Positions 51,701-57,967 of a stretch of 64,000 nt of DNA are shown here, one piece after another. Every line of letters starts with the position of its first letter. The first letter of the stretch is position 1. Source of the DNA: Lutispora sp003527145 (GTDB taxonomy: Bacteria; Bacillota; Clostridia; Lutisporales; Lutisporaceae). The notes under the pieces were generated by a model. The model was not told where the DNA came from. It ran no database searches and was given only the letters and a program-made list of their open reading frames with translations. The position numbers and the translations under genes were made by a program. The stretch lies in contig JASBZB010000016.1 of the NCBI GenBank assembly GCA_029983695.1, forward strand, positions 24,353-88,352. The letters run 5' to 3'.

Positions 51701-52693
51701 GAAGATTCCATAGCGCCGAGGCCGGAGAAAACAGAGGATATTGAAAAGCCAATAAGCAAGGATGTTAAAAAGTCTATTGAAGAAACGGCAGAGTTTATGC
51801 AAAAAATAATTGCAAACCCTGTTGTGGCGAGTGTAGGCGGAGAATGGACGGTATTTGGGCTGGCACGCTCCGGTGTAAAGGTTCCAGATGAATATTATGC
51901 CGGATATTATTCAAATGTAGAAAAAACACTAAAAGAAAAATCGGGTAAGCTGCATGATATAAAATATACCGAATATGACAGAGTTATTTTGGCGTTAACG
52001 TCCATAGGCAAAGATGTCAAAAATGTGGCAGGATACGATTTAACAAAGCCTCTGGCAGACTTTAATACTCTGATCAAACAGGGGATCAACGGACCTATAT
52101 TTGCGTTAATAGCATTGGATAGCAATAACTATGAAATACCTATAGATAAGGATGTCAAGGTACAAACTACAAGGCAAATGCTCATTGATTTTATCTTAGG
52201 CCGAGAGATTGACGGGGGAGGATGGGCCTTAGGAGTTAAGCCGTCTGCTGCGGATCCGGATATAACGGCAATGGCGATACAAGGCCTTGCACCATATTAT
52301 AAAAAGGATGAAAATGTAAAAGCTGCGGTAGACAGAGCCATCATTTGGCTATCAGGGGCTCAAAAGAAAGATGGGGGTTATTTAAGCTGGGGCTCCATAA
52401 ACTCTGAAAGCATAGCTCAGGTTATTGTGGCTTTGACAAGTTTAGGGATAGACCCCCACAATGATCCAAGGTTTATAAAAAACGGATATTCTGCAGTTGA
52501 TGCACTCTTATCTTTTGCGGTACCGGAAGGCGGATTCTACCATGTAAAACCCGGCGGGACAGGGAATGGTGGAGCAGAGCCCGGAGTTGTTGACCCTATG
52601 GCTACTGATCAGGCTATGTATGCTCTTGTGGCATATAATAGATTTATAAACGGCCAAAATGGTCTCTATGATATGACTGATGTAAAAAAATAA
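48785..52693 (+). CDS. S-layer-anchored protein with two prenyltransferase-like toroids and a DUF4430 domain
   Basis: 1302 residues. Order: signal peptide (about 1-32); alpha/alpha toroid 1 (about 95-405; e.g. DPDITAMAIQGL, SWGSVNSESIAQVVVAL); Ig-like repeat (415-500); DUF4430 (about 515-625; GSGWMYNVNGWYPNYGAS, YKLEDGDVLQWRYT); a second Ig-like repeat (635-725); Gly-rich linker (about 724-764); three SLH repeats (about 780-975); toroid 2 (about 1005-1302), very similar to toroid 1. SLH repeats bind secondary cell-wall polymer, so the protein sits on the cell surface. Toroid plus DUF4430 is the composition of animal intrinsic factor/transcobalamin; with the upstream cobalamin riboswitch this suggests corrinoid capture, which remains inference. 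Confidence 0.9.
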   Translation: MGEIIKRTKKYLSLILVLSMLFSMFSGICGHADYRKDQIEKSEEALSQSLGLNQIDDEESVTEAVYTGQSTDRLAIMGGDGDQTLPVNSPQEQLDKNLAYILKNTQDPTFGTGGGEWSVLSLARANYSVPEGYYNIYYNNVVNEVKKLMMADEDNNKPEGRLDKSKGTEHSRLILGLTSIGRDITNVAGYDISKALADYNYVIRQGINGPIFALIAFDAHNYDIPKAEETEEQTTREKLIDYILAREIKGGGWALGDKPSAPDPDITAMAIQGLTPYYEKETAVKTAVDRALDWLSKAQKEDGGFASWGSVNSESIAQVVVALTGLGINPHTDERFIKNGHSAIDALMTFAVPEGGFYHIKPGGTGNGGAEPGVIDGMATDQGTYALVAYDRFVNKKSSLYDMADVGIQKPDTKKPIITVEGLANNQKVTEKELSFKVTAKDNAGKNIIPVVKLRGEVITGTDGRYTVTLIEGQNIITIEAADVAGNKSDISYKLIYEPKTEPGGPVNPTPTKKYITLSIDKETINKGYVISPAKVELQSGDTVWTLTKREMDKRGIKYKYDYYEKYKSVYVRSIAGDGEFDNGEGSGWMYNVNGWYPNYGASVYKLEDGDVLQWRYTTDYGVDLGEDITKWDMPTITVEGISDNKTFSQSEITFKVTAKSTYGPIKGQDADVTVKLNGKTVEMIGGSYTVILKDGDNILEITAVDSEGNKRDKKYKLIYKSSGAGGGIGGGGGGSTGGGGGSIGGGGGGGGSIGGGTGAGTGGEIRAATVDNNKPEDMQNDQNKIIDLQKLYADSSSISSWALEYIKRASEKGFISGSDGKLNPKANITRAEFIKIIVSVLGIDVNQNKVINFKDVNENDWFYPYINAAYKAGITEGSGNEFNPKDNITREQMAAIIVRALNEADKAAESTAVFNDMDKVSPWAKSYVETASALGLIAGNNGSFDPKSFATKEMAIVTAMRSYDYRNSNKAEDSIAPRPEKTEDIEKPISKDVKKSIEETAEFMQKIIANPVVASVGGEWTVFGLARSGVKVPDEYYAGYYSNVEKTLKEKSGKLHDIKYTEYDRVILALTSIGKDVKNVAGYDLTKPLADFNTLIKQGINGPIFALIALDSNNYEIPIDKDVKVQTTRQMLIDFILGREIDGGGWALGVKPSAADPDITAMAIQGLAPYYKKDENVKAAVDRAIIWLSGAQKKDGGYLSWGSINSESIAQVIVALTSLGIDPHNDPRFIKNGYSAVDALLSFAVPEGGFYHVKPGGTGNGGAEPGVVDPMATDQAMYALVAYNRFINGQNGLYDMTDVKK

Positions 52694-52710
52694 ATTTTTA
52701 GGTGAAAAAA

Positions 52711-53598
52711 ATGAAAAACAAAAAGGTCATAGCAGGTTTATTGATAATATTCGCATTAACTGCTGCATTTTTCATGAGCGGAACAAAAGCGGTCGTACCC
52801 CTAAGCCCTGATGAGATAAATAATGATGCTGGCCTTGTTAAGGATATAGAATCTTTAGAAGTTAATATTGACGGGCATGCAGCCGATAAGGATGTTGCTG
52901 AAGCAGAGGGAGAACCGCTGAAACTGCTAAAGGATAAGCCTATAAAAGAGGAAGCTATACAACAAAAACCGGAGAAAAAAACAGGAGAAAAGGCTCCTAA
53001 GGATAAAGCTAAATCTGTAGGAGAGAAGATTAAAGAGCAAAAAGCAGAGAAAAAAAAGATAATAGAAGAAGACAATAAAAATAAAGATAAGAAAGACAAA
53101 TATCTTACAGATCCCGTGCCTGAAGGCAAACCAAAACCGGTAGAGTGGCAGGAGGTAAAAGTTAATAAAGAAAAGAAGCTTTCTGCCACTTTATCAGTGA
53201 CATGCAAATCTATATTAAATAATATGGACATGTTTAATATGGATAAGCTTGAGGTTTTACCCGAGGACGGCATAATATATCCCACAAAGGCAGTGGCTTT
53301 CTATGAAGGAGAATCTGTGTTTGATGTTTTATTAAGAGAGATGCAAGATAATAAAATCCATATGGAATTTGTAATGACACCCATCTATAACAGCAACTAT
53401 ATCGCAGGTATTAACAATTTGTATGAGTTTGATTGCGGAGAGCTCAGCGGCTGGATGTACAGGGTCAATAAATGGTTTCCCAACTATGGCTGCAGCCGGT
53501 ATATGCTAAAGGACGGGGATGTAATCGAATGGATATATACCTGTGATTTAGGCCGTGATATAGGAGGAGAATGGGCAGTTACGGGAGGTGAAGAATGA
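52711..53598 (+). CDS. Exported DUF4430 protein with charged linker
   Basis: 295 residues from ATG 52711 (TAGGTG upstream; GTG 52702 is the alternative). An N-terminal hydrophobic segment (about 7-25) acts as signal or anchor, then a Lys/Glu-rich low-complexity linker (about 70-145), then one DUF4430 domain (about 150-285; GELSGWMYRVNKWFPNYGCS, MLKDGDVIEWIYTCD). The linker resembles a spacer holding the domain away from the membrane, so it could hand a ligand to the ECF transporter encoded directly downstream, whose start overlaps this stop. Confidence 0.85.
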   Translation: MKNKKVIAGLLIIFALTAAFFMSGTKAVVPLSPDEINNDAGLVKDIESLEVNIDGHAADKDVAEAEGEPLKLLKDKPIKEEAIQQKPEKKTGEKAPKDKAKSVGEKIKEQKAEKKKIIEEDNKNKDKKDKYLTDPVPEGKPKPVEWQEVKVNKEKKLSATLSVTCKSILNNMDMFNMDKLEVLPEDGIIYPTKAVAFYEGESVFDVLLREMQDNKIHMEFVMTPIYNSNYIAGINNLYEFDCGELSGWMYRVNKWFPNYGCSRYMLKDGDVIEWIYTCDLGRDIGGEWAVTGGEE

Positions 53599-54488
53599 TG
53601 AGGGATAGTTTTTCAACCTTTCATCCTGTTGTGAACTTTACTTATTTTACAACAGTGATCCTTTTCAGCATGTTTTTTATGCATCCCATATTTCAAGGGA
53701 TAGCCTTAACCAGCGCTTTTACATATTCAGTCAGCATAAAAGGTAAGAAAGGGATGAAGTTTAATCTCTTTTATTTGCTGCCTATGCTGCTGCTTATGGC
53801 TGCCCTCAATCCGGTCTTCAATCACGCGGGAGTTACTATACTATTTTACGCTAGAGACGGCAATCCTGTTACACTTGAATCCATACTCTATGGGATAGCT
53901 TCAGCGGCTATGTTTGTAAGCGTTATTCTATGGTTTTCCTGCTATAACGAGGTGATGACCTCAGATAAGTTTATTTACCTCTTTGGGAGAATTATTCCGG
54001 CTCTATCTTTAATTTTTTCCATGGTGCTCCGATTTGTGCCAAGATATACGGAACAAATAAAGGTCATCTCCAATGCCCAAAAATGTATTGGCAGAGATGT
54101 GTCCCAGGGCAATATAATACAAAGAGCTAAAAATGGCATTAAAATACTATCTATCATGACTACCTGGGCATTGGAAAATGCTATTGAAACAGCTGATTCT
54201 ATGAGGTCCAGGGGATATGGCCTGCCAGGGCGAACCAGCTTTTCAATATTCACATTTGACAACAGAGACAAGATAATGTTTTCTATTATATTCGGATTGA
54301 TAATAGCAGTGCTCACAGGTGCAGCAGCAGGTGAAAATACAATACGATTTTTTCCTTCAATAAAACACGCGGATATTACGGTTTATAGTCTCTTAGTGTA
54401 TACAGCGTATTTCATTTTATGTATGATGCCGGTCATCATAAATATTCGGGAGGCAATCAGATGGAAACATATAGAATCAAGGATTTAA
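53595..54488 (+). CDS. ecfT: ECF transporter transmembrane T component
   Basis: 297 residues with about six hydrophobic segments and the EcfT/CbiQ core: VLRFVPRYTEQIKVISNAQ, then ETADSMRSRGYGLPGRTSF, where SRG-Y is the coupling helix that contacts the ATPases. ATG 53595 overlaps the preceding stop (GGGAGGTG upstream). It is the energy-coupling scaffold of an energy-coupling factor vitamin transporter. Confidence 0.9.
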   Translation: MMRDSFSTFHPVVNFTYFTTVILFSMFFMHPIFQGIALTSAFTYSVSIKGKKGMKFNLFYLLPMLLLMAALNPVFNHAGVTILFYARDGNPVTLESILYGIASAAMFVSVILWFSCYNEVMTSDKFIYLFGRIIPALSLIFSMVLRFVPRYTEQIKVISNAQKCIGRDVSQGNIIQRAKNGIKILSIMTTWALENAIETADSMRSRGYGLPGRTSFSIFTFDNRDKIMFSIIFGLIIAVLTGAAAGENTIRFFPSIKHADITVYSLLVYTAYFILCMMPVIINIREAIRWKHIESRI

Positions 54489-56131
54489 GCTTTACATATC
54501 CTCAAATGGATAAGAAAGCCCTTTCAAATATTAATCTTGCTATAGAAGGCGGTGAATTTGTTGCTATATGCGGGAAATCCGGCTCCGGGAAAAGCACCTT
54601 GGTGAGGCATTTAAAAACCTTGCTCACGCCTCACGGCAAAAAGGAAGGGAAAATTTATTTCTTTGGGCAGCCATTGGAAGAGGTTGAACATGCAGCTCAA
54701 GCATCTCAGATTGGGTATGTATTTCAAAGCCCTGATAATCAAATCGTCACCGATAAGGTATGGCATGAGCTTGCCTTCGGCCTTGAGAGCCTGGGCTATG
54801 ACAAAAGCACTATTCGTCTTCGGGTAGCGGAAATGGCAAGCTTTTTCGGAATTCATAATTGGTTTTATAAAAAAGTAACTGAGCTTTCGGGAGGCCAAAA
54901 ACAAATATTAAACCTGGCGGGGATTATGGCCATGCAGCCTGAGGTTCTGATACTTGATGAACCTGCATCTCAGCTGGACCCCATTGCCGCCTCAGATTTT
55001 ATTGAAACAATAAAAAAGATAAATAGGGAGCTGGGGACCACAATCATCATTACCGAGCATCGTTTAGAAGAGATAATACCAGTATCAGATCGCCTTATTG
55101 TTATGGATGAAGGTTGCATTATAGCTGACGGTCCGCCGGAAGAAGCAGGTTTGAAATTAAATGAAATTGGACATCCTATGTTTTCGGCCATGACCTCTGC
55201 TATGCAGATATACGCAGGAGTAAAGAATGATTTGTCCTGTCCCGTAACTGTAAATCAAGGAAGAAGATGGGTTGATTCGTTTATGCAAGGCAAAGCTGTT
55301 AAAAAATCATATTCTGAAGTAAAAGACGATGCTCCAAAAAAGAATGTAATAATAAAGCTTAAGGATGTCTGGTTTAAATATGAAAAAAATCTCCCGGATG
55401 TCATAAAGGATTTGTCTTTAGAGGTAAGAGAAGGCGAATTTTATTGTATTGTAGGCGGCAACGGGGCGGGTAAGACAACGGCATTATCTGTCATAAGCGG
55501 CATACAAACCCCCTATAGAGGAAGGGTTCTGGTAAAGGGCAAGGATATTGCAAAGATGAACGCCAAGGAAAGGTACAGAAACAATCTAGGGATACTGCCT
55601 CAAAATCCGCAAAGCCTGTTTGTGAAAAAGACAGTAAAGCTGGATCTGCTAGAAATGCTTTCTGATATGAAATTGACTGACACACAGAAAGAAGAAAAAA
55701 TTAAGAGGATAGCGGATATTGCGGAGTTAAATGATCTGCTTTCTATGCATCCTTATGATTTAAGCGGAGGAGAACAGCAAAGAGCAGCTCTTGCTAAGGT
55801 CTTGCTGTTAGGACCTGCAATATTGCTGCTGGATGAACCTACCAAGGGGTTGGACAGCTTCTTTAAGGAAAAATTGGCTAATATTTTAAGAACCTTAACT
55901 TCCCAGGGTGTAACGGTGGTTATGGTATCTCATGATATTGAATTTTGTGCAAAGCATGGAGATAGATGCGCCATGTTTTTTGACGGGAGTATAATAAGCT
56001 CAAATACTGCAAAGAAATTTTTCTCAGGAAATAGTTTCTATACCACTGCGGCAAATCGAATAGCCAGGCACATATGGACTGATGCGGTAACCATAGGAGA
56101 TGTGATTCGTCTATGCAAAGAAAGCAGTTAA
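54461..56131 (+). CDS. ECF transporter ATPase, two fused ABC domains
   Basis: 556 residues from ATG 54461 (GGGAGG upstream), overlapping ecfT by 28 bases. Two ABC domains in one chain: domain 1 with Walker A GKSGSGKSTLV, Q-loop VFQSPDNQIV, LSGGQKQ, ILDEPASQLD; domain 2 with GGNGAGKTTAL, LSGGEQQRAALAK, LLLDEPTKGLD. It replaces the usual separate EcfA and EcfA' and drives substrate uptake with EcfT and the S component. Confidence 0.93.
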   Translation: METYRIKDLSFTYPQMDKKALSNINLAIEGGEFVAICGKSGSGKSTLVRHLKTLLTPHGKKEGKIYFFGQPLEEVEHAAQASQIGYVFQSPDNQIVTDKVWHELAFGLESLGYDKSTIRLRVAEMASFFGIHNWFYKKVTELSGGQKQILNLAGIMAMQPEVLILDEPASQLDPIAASDFIETIKKINRELGTTIIITEHRLEEIIPVSDRLIVMDEGCIIADGPPEEAGLKLNEIGHPMFSAMTSAMQIYAGVKNDLSCPVTVNQGRRWVDSFMQGKAVKKSYSEVKDDAPKKNVIIKLKDVWFKYEKNLPDVIKDLSLEVREGEFYCIVGGNGAGKTTALSVISGIQTPYRGRVLVKGKDIAKMNAKERYRNNLGILPQNPQSLFVKKTVKLDLLEMLSDMKLTDTQKEEKIKRIADIAELNDLLSMHPYDLSGGEQQRAALAKVLLLGPAILLLDEPTKGLDSFFKEKLANILRTLTSQGVTVVMVSHDIEFCAKHGDRCAMFFDGSIISSNTAKKFFSGNSFYTTAANRIARHIWTDAVTIGDVIRLCKESS

Positions 56132-56859
56132 AAGACAATCCCTTAAGCCGCAGAACATTAGCTTCGGCGGTGCTTATTCTATTTGTAATTCCTGCTACTA
56201 TTTTATTTGGAGTATTTTTCTTAAATGATCGAAAATATTATTTTATCAGCCTTCTGATAGTGATTTATACTATGCTTCCCTTTGTAATGATATTTGAAAG
56301 CAGGAGGCCCCAGGCCAGAGAACTGATTGTTATTGCAGTTTTGGCAGCTATTGCAGTTGCAGGCCGTGCAGCTTTTTTCATGCTGCCGCAGTTCAAGCCT
56401 GTAGTTGCTGTCGTTATTATTGCCGGAGTTTGCTTTGGCGCCGAATCAGGCTTTCTTGTAGGTGCGGTGGCCGGATTTGCCTCTAATTTCTTTTTCGGTC
56501 AAGGCCCATGGACGCCTTGGCAAATGTTCTGTTTTGGAATTATAGGATTTTTAGCAGGCATTTTATTTCAGAAAGGAATCCTTAAAAAAACGAGAGCATC
56601 CTTATGCATTTATGGAGGCTTATCTACATTTTTCATCTATGGAGGCATTATTGATATTGGCAGCCTTCTGATATTTACCTCTCATTTTTCTTGGAAGGCA
56701 TTGATGGCTACCTATATTACAGGGTTCTGGTTTAATATGGTACATGCTGTCGCCACAGTTTTCTTTCTATACTTTATATCCCAGCCTATGATTGAAAAGC
56801 TGGATAGAATTAAAATAAAATACGGACTTATCGAGGCGGATCAGATCGCCAATAGCTGA
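56113..56859 (+). CDS. ECF transporter substrate-binding S component
   Basis: 248 residues, about seven hydrophobic helices. Features of S components: FGAESGFLVGAVAGFASNFFFGQGPWTPWQMFCFG (the GPWTPWQ loop) and an arginine-rich short N-terminus. ATG 56113 overlaps the ATPase stop. The S component sets specificity. The cobalamin riboswitch and DUF4430 neighbours point to a corrinoid; homology alone does not prove it. The stop codon lies inside the second hairpin motif. Confidence 0.85.
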   Translation: MQRKQLKDNPLSRRTLASAVLILFVIPATILFGVFFLNDRKYYFISLLIVIYTMLPFVMIFESRRPQARELIVIAVLAAIAVAGRAAFFMLPQFKPVVAVVIIAGVCFGAESGFLVGAVAGFASNFFFGQGPWTPWQMFCFGIIGFLAGILFQKGILKKTRASLCIYGGLSTFFIYGGIIDIGSLLIFTSHFSWKALMATYITGFWFNMVHAVATVFFLYFISQPMIEKLDRIKIKYGLIEADQIANS

Positions 56860-56901
56860 CCGGAAAACCGGAGGCACTGCTCATTACGGGTGGTGCCTTT
56901 T
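56856..56901 (+). promoter_or_regulatory. CTGA-CCGG-AAAA-CCGG hairpin motif with terminator (copy 2)
   Basis: CCGG/CCGG around AAAA (56860-56871) has the same frame as copy 1 (CTGA...GGAGG), with the A-T pair of copy 1 replaced by G-C. An AGGCAC/GTGCCT stem (56872-56898) and TTTT follow. It is placed between the S-component gene and the next DUF4430 gene. Confidence 0.45.
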
Positions 56902-57007
56902 AATATAGATTGTAGAGAAACATCGAGAAAGCTGTGAGAATGAAACAGGAAAAATTTTTGCAATGCAAGGGTTTCAGAGACTAAAAAAATAAAAGGGGGA
57001 AAATGAA

Positions 57008-57844
57008 ATGAAAAAGAACCTTTCAAGAGTTTTTTCAATGCTGCTGGTGTTTACGCTTGCATTCAGCCTAATGGGGCCTCAGGTTTTTGCAGCCACTATA
57101 ACCGGTGTAACCTTCGATGATCCGGCAGATTTTGCTATTGTCCGGACAGCAGGTGCTACAGAGTCAATAAAGGCAGTGGCGTTGACAGGTACGGGAACTC
57201 CGGGAGACCCTTATGGCAAACAGGATATTGTGGATGCAGCCAATGTTTCATGGACAAGCACAAATACGGGTATTGTTAAATTCCTAAGCGGAGGCTCTGA
57301 GGTAAATTCAATATCCGGAACAGACACTGTGACTATAAAAGTAGTAGGCGCAGGAAGAGCCAATGTTGTAGCATCCTATGCCGGGTATACGGTTCATTCG
57401 GTTGTGGACTCCAGCACGGATAGCAACACTTTGTCAACAGGCATTGATCTCGAAGTTAAAGGCAAAGTCACAGACCACTTTACAATCAATGATATGGATG
57501 TGCAGTTGTTTTCTTTGAAGGCCATATTTGGACCTTCCTATAATGATTCCAGTGTGCTCCAAAACAAGGTGACTGCTCTCCATGCACTGCTTTATGGCTT
57601 GGAAAGATATTATGACCCAGACTATTCAGGGGGAGTAGAAGTAACGGATGTCCATGATCCCGCCTGGGATTGGGATTGGGTTTCTACCAATGTGATGATT
57701 AACTATGGCGGGGCCTATGTATACAAAATAGGCGCAGATATCAACTGGTGGGTTTATAAGGTAAACGGCTCATCACCGGCTTACGGGGCATCCCAATATG
57801 TATTGTCCAATAATGCAGTGGTATACTGGGAGTCGCTAAAGTAG
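57008..57844 (+). CDS. Secreted Ig-like/DUF4430 protein
   Basis: 278 residues. Signal peptide about 1-28 (cut after VFA), a bacterial Ig-like domain (about 30-150; VSWTSTNTGIVKFLSGGSEV, VVGAGRANVVASYAGYTV) and a C-terminal DUF4430 domain (about 160-278; INWWVYKVNGSSPAYGAS, YVLSNNAVVYWESL). No SLH or LPXTG anchor, so it is probably released or held by other proteins. GGGGGAA precedes the ATG. It directly follows the ECF genes. Confidence 0.85.
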   Translation: MKKNLSRVFSMLLVFTLAFSLMGPQVFAATITGVTFDDPADFAIVRTAGATESIKAVALTGTGTPGDPYGKQDIVDAANVSWTSTNTGIVKFLSGGSEVNSISGTDTVTIKVVGAGRANVVASYAGYTVHSVVDSSTDSNTLSTGIDLEVKGKVTDHFTINDMDVQLFSLKAIFGPSYNDSSVLQNKVTALHALLYGLERYYDPDYSGGVEVTDVHDPAWDWDWVSTNVMINYGGAYVYKIGADINWWVYKVNGSSPAYGASQYVLSNNAVVYWESLK

Positions 57845-57897
57845 GTTATATAATAGAATAACAAGACCGAAAGAGGGTCTGAGTCTCTAAATATTTT

Positions 57898-57933
57898 GCT
57901 AAAGGAGAATCAAATTTGGGGTTCTCCTTTAGC
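57898..57933 (+). promoter_or_regulatory. Strong intercistronic hairpin
   Basis: GCTAAAGGAGAA and TTCTCCTTTAGC make a perfect 12-bp stem. No T run follows, so it may be a processing or stability structure, or a weak terminator, between two exported-protein genes. Confidence 0.6.
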
Positions 57934-57967
57934 GCCGTAATAAAGAGAAAAGGAGAGATGCAGTATT

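Noticed and set aside
48785..52693. Assignment of the toroid domains as squalene-hopene cyclase or prenyltransferase enzymes
   Set aside because: The protein is exported and SLH-anchored, and I see no DxDD-type cyclase motif or prenyltransferase zinc ligands; only the fold pattern is shared.
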